From the NCBI RefSeq assembly GCF_044761665.1, contig NZ_JBIWCW010000004.1, positions 186,001 through 250,000 of the forward strand: 64,000 nucleotides of DNA, read 5' to 3'. The stretch's first letter is position 1; the number at the start of each line of letters is the position of its first letter. Under the pieces are notes generated by a model. That model did no database searches, had not been told where the DNA came from, and saw only the letters and a program-made list of their open reading frames with translations. Below are positions 8,002 to 17,890 of the stretch, in pieces. The position numbers and the translations under genes are program-made. The stretch comes from Peribacillus sp044761665 (GTDB taxonomy: Bacteria; Bacillota; Bacilli; Bacillales; DSM-1321).

Positions 8002-9792
8002 TCATTCAGCATTTTCCATCATTCGAGGTAGAATAAAGCTGAATGTTGTTCCCTTTTCTGGTAGGCTGTTCACCGAAATATATCCATCATGTGCATCTAT
8101 GATATTTTTAACGATGGCCAGGCCTAATCCTGTACCGGAACGGCCACGGGTACGTGCTTTGTCTGCTTTATAAAACCTCTCGAAGACGAATTGCAAATCT
8201 TCTTCCGGAATGCCTGAACCGGAATCCGTCACATCTATAATCAACCCTCTGCGATCACTCATTCTTTGCTGGACATCGATTTTCCCGCCTGCCGGCGTAT
8301 GTCGAATCGCATTATCAATAAGATTCGTCAAGACCTGCTCAATCCTGTCAGGATCGAAATTCCAAGTGATTCCGTCGTCCTGTAGATGTGTCGTAATCGT
8401 TATCCCTTTGTCTCTAGCCAGTCCTTGAAACTTACTTGTAATCCTTTTTAAATATGGAGAGATAGAAATCAGCTCATAACTAAGGTTCATTTTACCTGAT
8501 TCCAATCTGGCCAAATCTAATAAGTCATTAACTAAGCGTCCCATCCTTAAGGATTCATCATAAATTATCTGAGCCATTTCCATTTTTTCTTCTTCACTGC
8601 CTGCTATATCATCTACAATCGCTTCACTATAGCCTTGAAGCATCGAAATCGGAGTTCTCAACTCATGGGACACATTGGCTATGAAGTCCGTCCTGAGTTT
8701 ATCCATGCGCCTTTCATCACTCATATCACGAATGATAGCCACAGCTCCGCGGATATTATTCGCATTTGAATATAAAGGACTGACTATCAGACCCCAATTT
8801 CTTCCCTGTAAAGTAATTTCACCAACTTGTTCCTTATCAAAAGACTCAGATTCATCGAATAGATTCATCAGCACGGATGGTACATCCAGATTGCCTTCCC
8901 GGTTATAACCTTTTTCAAAGTACCAGGCTTGCAAGAAACGTTCAGCCGGAGGATTCGTTTCCAAGATCGTACCACTTTTATTAAATGTAATTACACCATC
9001 TGCCATACTGCTTAAAATGCTTGCAAGATGCTCCTTTTCCTGACTGAGAGCATTCATATTGAATTTTAGCTGTTTTCTCATCTGATTGAATGCAATGGCC
9101 AATTCACCAATTTCATCCTGGGTGAGAATGGGAACCTTAGTATCAAATTTCCCACGAGCTATGGCCAATGCAGCTTCTCTCATTTTGACAAGCGGTGCGT
9201 TGATTCTTGTTGATAAGAAGAAAGCGAAAATGGTCGTCAAAATGATGGCGATTCCTGCAGCTAAGAGAATGAATTGCGTAGTGGACTTAGTTGTCTCTTT
9301 CGTCGATTCCAATGACTGAATCAAAAAGAATTCGTCTTGCTGTCCATTGAACTCGAGTGGCACTCCCACTATAAATGCTGACAATGGTTCAGTGCCTTGC
9401 CCCTTTGCTGGAAGCATCATTTCTTTTTTTACAGTTTTCCCCTCTGTAAACACCTTGATTAATTCGGGATCTTCCATAAAGAATTCAGAAGTTATATTAA
9501 TGCCATTTTCATCATCCGATGAAAAGACCATCTTGTCATCATTCAATATGATGACTTTTGTTTCATCGCCTATTAACTCAGATGCAATTTGCAGAACATC
9601 GTCCCCATTGCCTCCATGTTCATTCGTGACTGTAATGATTTGCTGTGCCATTTGGGTTAAATCATTCTCGACATTTTCTATCTGAAAATTATCAAAGAAT
9701 TCAACTAGAAGTACTGTTAAAACCATCAACACAAAAGAGACAAGCAAGAGAATCGTTGCCCAAAGCTTACCAACAACACTGCCCCATAACAT
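8002..9792 (-). CDS. resE: Sensor histidine kinase ResE
   Basis: 596 residues from ATG 9792 (MLWGSVVGKLWATILL), which overlaps the resD stop (TGATG); a TTG at 9831 in the same frame lies inside resD. Two membrane helices flank an extracytoplasmic sensor region, then come HAMP, PAS, the HisKA box SHELRTP with the phosphorylated histidine, and an HATPase domain with DNAIRHTPAGG, DSGSGIPEEDL and GTGLGLAIVK. In B. subtilis ResE phosphorylates ResD under oxygen limitation or nitric oxide. Translational coupling and conserved order support the assignment. Confidence 0.95.
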   Translation of the reverse strand: MLWGSVVGKLWATILLLVSFVLMVLTVLLVEFFDNFQIENVENDLTQMAQQIITVTNEHGGNGDDVLQIASELIGDETKVIILNDDKMVFSSDDENGINITSEFFMEDPELIKVFTEGKTVKKEMMLPAKGQGTEPLSAFIVGVPLEFNGQQDEFFLIQSLESTKETTKSTTQFILLAAGIAIILTTIFAFFLSTRINAPLVKMREAALAIARGKFDTKVPILTQDEIGELAIAFNQMRKQLKFNMNALSQEKEHLASILSSMADGVITFNKSGTILETNPPAERFLQAWYFEKGYNREGNLDVPSVLMNLFDESESFDKEQVGEITLQGRNWGLIVSPLYSNANNIRGAVAIIRDMSDERRMDKLRTDFIANVSHELRTPISMLQGYSEAIVDDIAGSEEEKMEMAQIIYDESLRMGRLVNDLLDLARLESGKMNLSYELISISPYLKRITSKFQGLARDKGITITTHLQDDGITWNFDPDRIEQVLTNLIDNAIRHTPAGGKIDVQQRMSDRRGLIIDVTDSGSGIPEEDLQFVFERFYKADKARTRGRSGTGLGLAIVKNIIDAHDGYISVNSLPEKGTTFSFILPRMMENAE

Positions 9793-10508
9793 CAGTCGTT
9801 TATTACTTCGAACTTGTACCCGACGCCCCAAACAGTGACAATCATCTTAGCAGCATTTTCGGATATACGGTTTAACTTTTCACGCAGGCGTTTGACATGC
9901 GTGTCAACAGTTCGAAGGTCTCCAAAGAATTCATAATGCCACACTTCTTTTAACAACTGTTCTCGATCAAATACTTTATCGGGCGATTTCGCTAGGAAGT
10001 ATAATAATTCATATTCTTTAGGCGTAAGCGAAACATCCTTTCCATCCGCCAGTACACGATGGGCATCATTATCAATCGTTAGATGGGAAAAGACGATCAC
10101 ATCTTTTGCTGACGTTTCGGTCTGCATGTAATTTACGTTGGAAGAACGGCGCAAAAGTGCTTTAACCCTCAATACTACCTCACGCGGACTGAATGGTTTG
10201 ACTATGTAATCATCAGTCCCCACTTCGAATCCCTGCACTCGATTGACTTCTTCACCTTTAGCGGTCAGCATGATGATAGGTGTCGTTTTTTTCTCTCTTA
10301 ACTCACGACATACTTCAATTCCATCTTTACCAGGCATCATAATATCCAATAAGATTAAATCATAATCATTTTCGAGAGCTTTTGTTAAAGCGACATCTCC
10401 GTTTTCGGCTTCATCGATTATATAGTCTTCTCTTTCTAAATACATTTTTAGCAAGCGGCGGATTCTTTCCTCATCATCCACCACAAGAATTTTAATTGCA
10501 TTATACAT
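9792..10508 (-). CDS. resD: Response regulator ResD
   Basis: 238 residues, OmpR family. The receiver domain has VVDDEERIRRLL with acidic pocket residues, LLDIMMPGKDG containing the phosphoacceptor aspartate, MLTAKG and YIVKPFSPRE with the conserved lysine. The C-terminal winged helix carries LTPKEYELLYFLAK and RTVDTHVKRLREKL. ResD activates aerobic and anaerobic respiration genes, including the res cytochrome biogenesis genes themselves, in B. subtilis. The ATG has GGAGG upstream. A 271-base gap separates it from resC, so resDE probably also has its own promoter. Confidence 0.96.
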   Translation of the reverse strand: MYNAIKILVVDDEERIRRLLKMYLEREDYIIDEAENGDVALTKALENDYDLILLDIMMPGKDGIEVCRELREKKTTPIIMLTAKGEEVNRVQGFEVGTDDYIVKPFSPREVVLRVKALLRRSSNVNYMQTETSAKDVIVFSHLTIDNDAHRVLADGKDVSLTPKEYELLYFLAKSPDKVFDREQLLKEVWHYEFFGDLRTVDTHVKRLREKLNRISENAAKMIVTVWGVGYKFEVIND

Positions 10509-10779
10509 TATGTAACCAGCCTCCTATCGTTTATTTTACAAAATCAATGCATGTATGACTAATATTATTTCTTAGCAAATGCAGATAAATAGCTATATCC
10601 GTTCCCCTTTCATTAACTTTTCACTATATTGTCACAATGATTCCAACATAACTTGTAACGTTCACTCGAATACTTGGGAATTATAAATGAAAAAAACAGA
10701 AAAAAAGAGAGGTCAATTGTAGACGATATCGATAAATCTTTTTTCGACATCACTAACAAAAGACCCCCTTTATAGTTAA

Positions 10780-11958
10780 TTAGGCATAAGAATGCAAACC
10801 GGCAATTACCAAATTGACGAATATCAGATTGAAAATCATAATGGCAAAACCGATAACGGCAAGCCATGCTGATTTTTCTCCCTGCCAACCTTTAGACATC
10901 CGCAGATGCAAGAACGCTGCATAAAACAACCAGGTAATAAGTGCCCATACTTCCTTCGGGTCCCAGCCCCAGAAGCGTGTCCAAGCAATTTGTGCCCAAA
11001 TCATCGCAAAAATAAGTGCCCCTAGTGTGAAGACTGGAAATCCAATAAGAACGGAACGGTAACTGATTTCATCCAATAAGTTCAAATTAACATTTTTAAC
11101 AAGCGGTTTTATTAGAGCGCCCACTCTTTTCCGAGCAATCAACCTTATTAAACCATATAAAACAAGTCCTGCACCTATCGACCAAATGACTGTGTTCAGT
11201 TTTTTCGCATTGATAATTGCAGGCATCTCCACCAATGGTTGGAATTGATCTTTTTCGATCATTACCCCTTCATGAGGACCTACCAAGGCAGGAAGAGTAT
11301 ATTCCTGTTTGGCTGCCATATCTTTTTTATCAACCCAATCAAAACTAGCTTTATAATCCATCATGGAGAAAGTGGAGGATACAATGACAAGCGCAAGTGT
11401 ACTGACTAACGTATACATAATGATTTCAAGAAAAAATGTCCGTTTGCTTGCTTGTGTCTGTTCTACCGATTTAACCAGATAAATGATAGCGGCGATAAAG
11501 CTAATGGCTAGAATAGATTGTCCTGCAGCAGCAGTAGTTACATGAATATGAAGCCAATCACTCTGTAAGGCAGGGATGAGTGGCGATATTTCTGTAGGGA
11601 ATAAACTTGCATAGGCAATGATTAATAAAGCAATGGGTAAGGCAAACAATCCAAGTACTGGCGTTTTATAAAGAAAATAGATCAAGATAAATGCGCCGAC
11701 CATCATCATTCCGAAGAAGGTCGTAAATTCAAACAAATTACTTACAGGGGCATGGCCCGCTGCAATCCATCTTGTAATAAAATAGCCTACCTGTGCGGCA
11801 AAACCTAAAATCGTCAGGGTGATGCCTAATTTTGCCCAATTATTTTGTTTTTTCTCCTCTGCTCCTCTTTTATCCTTTATCGACCCACCAAATATAAAGG
11901 TCGCAATCAGATATAAAAAGAAGGCTGCATATAATAAATTCCCACTCAAATCAGCCAT
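10780..11958 (-). CDS. resC: Cytochrome c biogenesis protein ResC (CcsA type)
   Basis: 392 residues with about eight membrane helices. The haem-handling motif FWGWDPKEVWALITW, characteristic of CcsA/CcmC/CcmF proteins, is near residue 330, flanked by conserved histidines in other helices. With ResB it forms the System II complex that exports haem and ligates it to apocytochrome c outside the membrane. Its ATG overlaps the resB stop by eight bases. Confidence 0.95.
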   Translation of the reverse strand: MADLSGNLLYAAFFLYLIATFIFGGSIKDKRGAEEKKQNNWAKLGITLTILGFAAQVGYFITRWIAAGHAPVSNLFEFTTFFGMMMVGAFILIYFLYKTPVLGLFALPIALLIIAYASLFPTEISPLIPALQSDWLHIHVTTAAAGQSILAISFIAAIIYLVKSVEQTQASKRTFFLEIIMYTLVSTLALVIVSSTFSMMDYKASFDWVDKKDMAAKQEYTLPALVGPHEGVMIEKDQFQPLVEMPAIINAKKLNTVIWSIGAGLVLYGLIRLIARKRVGALIKPLVKNVNLNLLDEISYRSVLIGFPVFTLGALIFAMIWAQIAWTRFWGWDPKEVWALITWLFYAAFLHLRMSKGWQGEKSAWLAVIGFAIMIFNLIFVNLVIAGLHSYA

Positions 11959-13600
11959 TTAAAACTTCCCCCTTATTAGAAGATTTCTCCTCTTCTAGTA
12001 AATCTGTTGGTTCACAAAGTGGTGTTGACTCTATCGCTTTTTTTATATCTTTCTTAATGCCGTGCCAGTTTTTGTTTGTATGGCCGGCGATCATTATTTC
12101 ATTCTCTTTCCGTTTAATCCATATACGACGATGATTCCAATATGAACCTTGGACAACACCTATCATGAATATGATTCCACCGGTGAAAAGAATCCATAGG
12201 GTTAAATCTTTTCTCACTGTTAAACCTGTAACGTCTTTCGTCTCCACTCCGGCAAATGCCAGTTTATATGTATTTTCTCCCATTGGTTCCACCGTCTCTT
12301 TTATCGCTACAAAACTGACTTCCCCATCTGGTTTATCTGGCGTCTTCATTTTAAAGATAAATGCTGGATTATTCGGAACTTTCGATATGGTAATAGGTTT
12401 CCCGTTTTCATCAAATTCGAAATCGGGGAAATAACTCATTAATTCGACTGAATACCCTTTATCCAATTGATAGGTCTTTTGCGGATTATTTAAATCCACG
12501 GTCATATTTCCAAATTTCTCTTCTGTTTCTTTATCAATTAAATGAAAGGACATGGTACTAAGTTCATCTAATTTATAATCCACTTGATAGTAAGCAAAAT
12601 GATCATGTTTCAATGGCTCGTTCACTTTTATTTTAAAATCTTTGATTTTATCGAGCTCCACTTTCTCACCTGGCAACCCTTCATCTCGACGCTCGAATAA
12701 TGTTACATCCGCTTCAAAGGTCTTAGCTATCGTACCAGTTTTATCTATCGCGGCGCTGAACTGCTCGTCATCTTCATTCTCTTTATCATACACTTCTAAT
12801 TTGAACTCATTATTCTTGAGATAATATTCCCCATGTGTCCCAGGAATCTCTTTTGTTTCACCTTCTCGTAGCCAAAGCACTTTATCAATATACATACCAG
12901 GGACGGAGCGTAGTAAAGCCCCAATTAAAAAAATGATAAGTCCGATATGGTTGACATACGGTCCCCATCTTGAAAAACGCCCTTTTTCAGCTAGAATGTT
13001 CCCGTTTTCTTCACGTATATGATAACGTTGCTTTTTCAGACTTTCTTTTACTTCTTCCAAATTCACATCGTGACCATCAAGCTTCGTTACTCCCGATACC
13101 CTTTGTCGCTTCATAAATCCATCATGACGAGTGATTCCTTGTTTCTTTAAGGATCTGTATAATGGGAAAAAACGATCGATACTAGCAATCAGAAGCGATG
13201 TGCCCAACATCGCAATGATGATTAAATACCACCACGAACTGTATAAATTATGAAATCCAAATTCGTAATACAACTTGCCCAGTTTTCCATACTCTGTTTG
13301 ATAATGTTCTGCAGGTGTCACAGTGGAAGGAATATACATTTCCTGAGGGAATATCGTTCCAATTGCAGAAGCCACCAAAGCCAAGACAATAAGGGTAACC
13401 CCTACCTTCACGGAGGAGAAAAAGTTCCATATTTTATCGATGACCGTCTTATTATAGGTTTGTGAACGTCTCGCACTGCCCTCATATCGCATATCAATCA
13501 ACTTTTTATCTTCTTTATTGTCTAGTAAGCTCCCGCAAACTTCACAAATCTTCGTACCGAATGGATTTACATGGCCACAGTCACACTTTACTTCTTTCAT
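11951..13600 (-). CDS. resB: Cytochrome c biogenesis protein ResB (Ccs1)
   Basis: 549 residues. The N-terminus is a small zinc-ribbon-like element (CDCGHVNPFGTKICEVCG), followed by three membrane helices (about 60-85, 115-140, 215-235), a large extracytoplasmic domain, and a last helix near residue 475 ahead of a soluble tail. This is the Ccs1/ResB family, partner of ResC in System II cytochrome c assembly. It starts 18 bases after resA. Length is close to the B. subtilis protein. Confidence 0.95.
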   Translation of the reverse strand: MKEVKCDCGHVNPFGTKICEVCGSLLDNKEDKKLIDMRYEGSARRSQTYNKTVIDKIWNFFSSVKVGVTLIVLALVASAIGTIFPQEMYIPSTVTPAEHYQTEYGKLGKLYYEFGFHNLYSSWWYLIIIAMLGTSLLIASIDRFFPLYRSLKKQGITRHDGFMKRQRVSGVTKLDGHDVNLEEVKESLKKQRYHIREENGNILAEKGRFSRWGPYVNHIGLIIFLIGALLRSVPGMYIDKVLWLREGETKEIPGTHGEYYLKNNEFKLEVYDKENEDDEQFSAAIDKTGTIAKTFEADVTLFERRDEGLPGEKVELDKIKDFKIKVNEPLKHDHFAYYQVDYKLDELSTMSFHLIDKETEEKFGNMTVDLNNPQKTYQLDKGYSVELMSYFPDFEFDENGKPITISKVPNNPAFIFKMKTPDKPDGEVSFVAIKETVEPMGENTYKLAFAGVETKDVTGLTVRKDLTLWILFTGGIIFMIGVVQGSYWNHRRIWIKRKENEIMIAGHTNKNWHGIKKDIKKAIESTPLCEPTDLLEEEKSSNKGEVLNG

Positions 13601-13618
13601 GTCAAAAACTCCCCAATA

Positions 13619-14149
13619 TTATGGTTTAATTCTCTCCATATGCTTTTGGATGATCTCTTCTGTCAAGGCTCCGGTAATGATATCTATCACTGTTCCTTCT
13701 TTATCTATTAAAAAGGTAACCGGTAAAATATCTACGCGATAGGCATTCTCAACTTCCCTGCCTTTATCTATCATGATTGGGAAAGTAAGATTATGTTTTG
13801 CCGCATATTCATTAACCGAATATTCAGATTCCCCTACATTGACTGCTAATATCTCCACGCCTTTGTCTTTGTATGTTTGATATTGGCTTTCCATATACGG
13901 CATTTCATATTCACAAGGCTTACAATATGTACCCCAGAAGTTCAGGAAAACACCCTGTCCTTTATAGTCCGATAACTTATGCTCTGTTCCTTCCATGTCA
14001 GTCAAAACAAAGTTGGGTGCTTCGTTCCCCTTTTGAAGACTGTCATTCTTATCTTTAGTGAAGTTCGTATAAAGGGCAAACACTAAAGCTGCACCTAATA
14101 ACAGTAGAATGATGGTCCTACTTACTAGGCGTCGCTTTTTTCTATCCAT
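13619..14149 (-). CDS. resA: Extracytoplasmic thiol-disulfide oxidoreductase ResA
   Basis: 176 residues: a basic N-terminus, one membrane anchor (about 9-27) and a thioredoxin fold with active site CKPC preceded by FLNFWGTY and followed by EYEMPYM, plus the cis-proline in ILPVTFLI. ResA reduces the haem-binding CxxCH cysteines of apocytochrome c before haem attachment. It is the first gene of the resABCDE set and has an AGGAGG-type site. Confidence 0.95.
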   Translation of the reverse strand: MDRKKRRLVSRTIILLLLGAALVFALYTNFTKDKNDSLQKGNEAPNFVLTDMEGTEHKLSDYKGQGVFLNFWGTYCKPCEYEMPYMESQYQTYKDKGVEILAVNVGESEYSVNEYAAKHNLTFPIMIDKGREVENAYRVDILPVTFLIDKEGTVIDIITGALTEEIIQKHMERIKP

Positions 14150-14264
14150 AGAAATCCTCCTAAGGCAGCTCTAAATTTCACCAAACCAATATACCTATAA
14201 ACAAGATGACCATATTTTCTAAGATTCGTTGACACCTTTTTCGCGTCATGAAAGAAAAGGGATT

Positions 14265-14326
14265 TACAGGCTGTTTTCCACCACCCATTCAACGCTTTGA
14301 TGAATGGGGTAGTGGTTTCAGCCTGT
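14265..14326 (-). terminator. Large stem-loop downstream of rluB
   Basis: ACAGGCTG pairs with CAGCCTGT and an inner CCACCCATTCA with TGAATGGGGTAGTGG, giving an extended imperfect hairpin between the rluB stop and resA. The T-tract is weak, so it may act as an attenuator or processing site rather than a strict terminator. Confidence 0.5.
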
Positions 14327-14346
14327 TAATATTGAAGTGAACCTTA

Positions 14347-15087
14347 TTACATTCTCCGCTGTTTCGGATCAGTCGATGCCATCGTCCTCATTAATTTAAC
14401 TTCATGTGGCGTTAACTCCCGGGAATCCCCAGCCGTCAATCCATCTAATGTCAAGAAACCATATTGTTCCCGTTTTAATTTAATAACAGGATGTCCAATC
14501 GCTTCGAACATCCGACGGACCTGGCGATTTCTACCTTCATGGATCGTGATTTCAATAATCGCCGTTTCCTTCTTCTTATCTGTCGTCAATACTCTGGTTT
14601 TGGCTGGAGCAGTCTTGCCATCTTCGAGCATAATTCCTTTTTCTAACTTCCTTAAGCTTTCACGTAAAGGTATCCCTTTCACTTTAGCCACATACACTTT
14701 ATCTACTTCATGTTTCGGATGCATAAGTGTATTGGCAAAATCTCCGTCATTTGTTAACACCAATAAGCCCGAAGTATCATAATCCAGACGTCCCACAGGG
14801 TAAATCCGCTCTTGTACGAAAGGGAAATAATCCGTTACGACTTTTCTTTTTTTATCATCCGAAACAGCTGAAATGACGCCGCGCGGTTTATAGAATACGA
14901 AATATACAGGTGGCTCTTTCTCAAGTGGGACTTCATTTACCTCTACCTTGTCATTAGGACCAACCTTCACGCCTAATTCTTTCACTACTTTTCCATTCAC
15001 TTTTACTTTACCTTCTAATATTAACTCTTCTGCCTTACGACGCGATGCTAATCCTGCGTGTGCTATTACCTTTTGCAATCTTTCCAT
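14347..15087 (-). CDS. rluB: 23S rRNA pseudouridine synthase RluB
   Basis: 246 residues. An N-terminal S4 RNA-binding domain (MERLQKVIAHAGLASRRKAE) is followed by the RsuA/RluB catalytic domain with the aspartate in GRLDYDTSGLLVLTNDG and the downstream GRNRQVRRMF motif. It isomerises a uridine in helix 89 of 23S rRNA (U2605 in E. coli numbering, by family). The ATG has GAGGTGAAGA. It lies between the spm and res operons, as in B. subtilis (ypuL). Confidence 0.93.
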   Translation of the reverse strand: MERLQKVIAHAGLASRRKAEELILEGKVKVNGKVVKELGVKVGPNDKVEVNEVPLEKEPPVYFVFYKPRGVISAVSDDKKRKVVTDYFPFVQERIYPVGRLDYDTSGLLVLTNDGDFANTLMHPKHEVDKVYVAKVKGIPLRESLRKLEKGIMLEDGKTAPAKTRVLTTDKKKETAIIEITIHEGRNRQVRRMFEAIGHPVIKLKREQYGFLTLDGLTAGDSRELTPHEVKLMRTMASTDPKQRRM

Positions 15088-15344
15088 CTATCTTCACCTC
15101 ATAGTATAATCATTCGTTTGTTATTGTCTGTACATACACAATCATACAATTATTACATATAGCGAGGCAAAAACAAAAGGTTTTTCACGAATATGGCCGT
15201 TTCTTTTATTATTTCACCCATTTAGGATCGGTTATATAGGTTGGTTTCCATAATGAGTGTAACATAGCTTATTTTTCCATGGCAAAAAAATGTATTATTT
15301 TCTTTAAACCGTCATATATGTGATGCCCTAAAAAAGCTTATTAA

Positions 15345-15376
15345 ATAAAAAAAGGAAATGGATACAACCATTTCCC
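15345..15376 (-). terminator. dacB-spmA-spmB terminator
   Basis: GGAAATGG pairs with CCATTTCC, followed on the minus strand by TTTTTTTATTT, right after spmB. The remaining gap towards rluB (15088-15344) shows no other feature. Confidence 0.85.
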
Positions 15377-15382
15377 TTAGCT

Positions 15383-15922
15383 TTATTTTGTCCCAAAAAC
15401 AAGTGTGACGACCACGACCGCCGCTATAATTCCCACTAAATCTGCCAACAGGCCAACCTTGAGTGCGTCCCCCATCTTTTTGATACCCACTGCACCGAAA
15501 TAAACGGTCAAGACATAGAAGGTCGTATCTGTACTTCCCTGTATTGTAGCAGCCAAGCGACCAACAAAGGAATCGGGTCCATACACGGAAATCAAATCGC
15601 TCGTCATCCCCAAGGCAGCCGTTCCCGATATCGGCCGGATGATCGCCAGAGGAAAAATCTCCGCTGGAAAATGGAGAAAGGTAAGTAGTGGCTTTATTAC
15701 TTGCACAAATGAATCAAGAGCCCCTGATGCCCTAAACACCGAAATGGCGACAAGCATACCCACCAAGAAGGGGATTAGGGAGAAGGACATATCGATTCCT
15801 TCCTTCCCCCCTTCTACAAAGGTTTCATAAGTGGGTACCCTTTTAAACGTTCCGTATACTAAAATTGAGAGAATCAAAAGGGGTATCAGCCATATCGAAA
15901 TGGACGTCATCCAATGTAACAT
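15383..15922 (-). CDS. spmB: Spore maturation protein B
   Basis: 179 residues, several membrane helices, nucleoside-recognition (Gate) domain with RPISGTAALGMTSDLI and GSTDTTFYVLTVYFGAVG. SpmA and SpmB are needed for spore core dehydration in B. subtilis; the mechanism is not settled. It starts two bases after the spmA stop, with GGGAGG inside the end of spmA, and closes the dacB-spmA-spmB operon. Confidence 0.93.
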   Translation of the reverse strand: MLHWMTSISIWLIPLLILSILVYGTFKRVPTYETFVEGGKEGIDMSFSLIPFLVGMLVAISVFRASGALDSFVQVIKPLLTFLHFPAEIFPLAIIRPISGTAALGMTSDLISVYGPDSFVGRLAATIQGSTDTTFYVLTVYFGAVGIKKMGDALKVGLLADLVGIIAAVVVVTLVFGTK

Positions 15923-15924
15923 CC

Positions 15925-16518
15925 TTATTCCCTCCCGTTCCGTTTTCTCCTGTAATAGAAATAGCGATCTATTGCTATTCCCCCAAATGCCGAGATGGCT
16001 GTAGCCACAATAGTAGGAAACACGATGTCAGTCGGAGACACTGCATCGTAATTCATCCGAATGGCAATGACGGTCGTTGGGATTAACGTGACGCTTGATG
16101 TATTTATCGCTAAAAAAGTAACCATGGAACGGCTGACCGTTACTTTATTTCCATTTAACTTCTTTAACTGCTCCATGGCTTTAATGCCTAATGGCGTCGC
16201 AGCATTTCCCAAGCCAAATGTGTTCGCCATCATATTTGATAAAATATAGCCCATTGCAGGATGGTTGGGAGGGACTTCTGGAAATAACCATCTCATGAAA
16301 GGCCTGAACAAACTGGATAGTTTTTCAAGCAGTCCTGATTCTTCCGCAATTTTCATTAATCCCAGCCAGAAAACCAAGATGCTCATCAATCCTAGTGAAA
16401 GTGTGACCGCTTCCTTGGCACTCACGAAAAGTGCCTCATTCACTTGATTCATGGTTCCGTTAATCATGGCAAACACTATTCCGATTACGGTCATGCCAAC
16501 CCAAATATAATTAACCAT
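15925..16518 (-). CDS. spmA: Spore maturation protein A
   Basis: 197 residues from ATG 16518 (MVNYIWVGMTVIGIVFAM), which overlaps the dacB stop by eight bases; a TTG at 16545 in the same frame lies inside dacB. Polytopic nucleoside-recognition domain with GYILSNMMANTFGLGNAATPLGIKA (within family limits) and a basic C-terminus. Works with SpmB and DacB in spore cortex and core maturation, probably in the mother cell. Confidence 0.93.
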   Translation of the reverse strand: MVNYIWVGMTVIGIVFAMINGTMNQVNEALFVSAKEAVTLSLGLMSILVFWLGLMKIAEESGLLEKLSSLFRPFMRWLFPEVPPNHPAMGYILSNMMANTFGLGNAATPLGIKAMEQLKKLNGNKVTVSRSMVTFLAINTSSVTLIPTTVIAIRMNYDAVSPTDIVFPTIVATAISAFGGIAIDRYFYYRRKRNGRE

Positions 16519-17671
16519 TACGGTCAATTCCCAATACTGATTCAAATAAGGCCGCCCACGAAGATTTAAACGATTGCTGATTGAAACTTTCTAGTGTTTC
16601 TCCATAAAAGATGGACCTGCTACCGACCTGTTTTCCATTCAAATAGATATATGCCTTACCCACCACCTCAGGTATATTTCGTTTATCTTTCCACTTGCTC
16701 TCGGGCTTGAGGAATTTCATTTTGACTTTTATTAATTCTCTTTCGTCTTTAGTAAGTGGATAGGAAAAATCATTTTTGAAGTATGCATGTCCTTGGTATA
16801 TAGGTTCTTTTATATCTTTTATGGCGCCTTCAGGTAGAATTTCAGTCAAACTATAATTCTTGAACGCAGCTTCATACATGCTGATATGATCATTCCAATC
16901 ATCCGGCCCATTCAAAGTGACAGCGATAAGATCATGGTTGTTTTTTGTCGCTGTACTAACCAATGTCCGTTTTGCCAGTTTAGTATACCCCGTCTTTCCA
17001 CCCGTACAATACTCATATAACTGTGTCAAAAGTCGATTTTTGTTTTTCCAAACGTAATCCCAATCTTCTGTGGAGTTAGGAGCCCGATGTACTTTAGTCC
17101 CAGCAATCTTGGCATAGGTTTCGTTCTTCATGGCATAACGAGTCAGTAAAGCCATATCATATGCCGTTGAATAATGATTCTTCGTATTATCCAATCCATG
17201 GGGATTCGTGAAGTGGGAATTCTTCATCCCAATTTCTTCTGCCTTTTGATTCATCATCCAGATGAAACCATCCAGGCTCCCCCCCACCTTTTCACTTATC
17301 GCAACAGCTGCATCATTCCCCGACCGGAGCATCAACCCATATACCAAATCTTCAAGCTTGATCTTTTCACCTTCTTTTAAATAAAGAGAAGATCCCTCCG
17401 TTCCAAAAGCATTCCCACTAATCGTGACGGTTTCATCCATCTGTCCCGATTCTATAGCCAAGATAGCCGTCATGATTTTCGTGATGCTTGCAATACGATT
17501 CTTTTCATGGGCATTCACTTCATAAATGACCCTTCCGCTTTCCTCGTCCATTAAAATGGCACTATGGGCACTGACCCCAACGTTAGCACTGACGCTCTGA
17601 ACCGGTGCTAAAAAAGAAAAAAAGAGAATGACCATACATAATTTAGGTATTTCTTTATATAGAAAACGCAT
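16511..17671 (-). CDS. dacB: D-alanyl-D-alanine carboxypeptidase DacB (PBP5*)
   Basis: 386 residues with an N-terminal signal peptide (about 1-29, ending VSA). Serine peptidase S11 motifs are all present: SITK (nucleophile serine and lysine), SGN in MLRSGNDAAV, and KTG in CTGGKTGYTK. A C-terminal amphipathic region likely anchors it to the membrane. In B. subtilis DacB acts in the mother cell to tune cortex cross-linking. Upstream at 17707-17714 the minus strand reads CATAAACT, close to a sigma-E -10 box, but the matching -35 is weak. RBS GGGAGGG. Confidence 0.94.
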   Translation of the reverse strand: MRFLYKEIPKLCMVILFFSFLAPVQSVSANVGVSAHSAILMDEESGRVIYEVNAHEKNRIASITKIMTAILAIESGQMDETVTISGNAFGTEGSSLYLKEGEKIKLEDLVYGLMLRSGNDAAVAISEKVGGSLDGFIWMMNQKAEEIGMKNSHFTNPHGLDNTKNHYSTAYDMALLTRYAMKNETYAKIAGTKVHRAPNSTEDWDYVWKNKNRLLTQLYEYCTGGKTGYTKLAKRTLVSTATKNNHDLIAVTLNGPDDWNDHISMYEAAFKNYSLTEILPEGAIKDIKEPIYQGHAYFKNDFSYPLTKDERELIKVKMKFLKPESKWKDKRNIPEVVGKAYIYLNGKQVGSRSIFYGETLESFNQQSFKSSWAALFESVLGIDRNG

Positions 17672-17835
17672 GAGTGCCCTCCCGTTTCTTTACTTGTTTT
17701 TGTACAAGTTTATGCAAATGGACAAGGGTTATGATTAAAATAATCGGATCCCCTTAAAGTTCCAGCAACACTCCGAAACAAATCAGGTGGGGAGATATAT
17801 AATGACAAACTTGAAGGGACATATAAAAAACAATA

Positions 17836-17884
17836 AAAAAACCGATAAACAGACACTGTGTTAGGTCCATCCATCGGTTTATTC
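17836..17884 (-). terminator. Terminator after the AhpF-like gene
   Basis: AAACCGAT pairs with ATCGGTTT across a loop of about 27 bases, followed on the minus strand by TTTTTTTATTG. The large loop lowers confidence. Confidence 0.6.
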
Positions 17885-17890
17885 TTCCTA

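Noticed and set aside
10613..10779. Hydrophobic frame between resC and resD on the minus strand
   Set aside because: It has a G-rich ribosome-like site, but is the tail of an out-of-frame reading of resC and has low-complexity Phe/Ser; no family resemblance.
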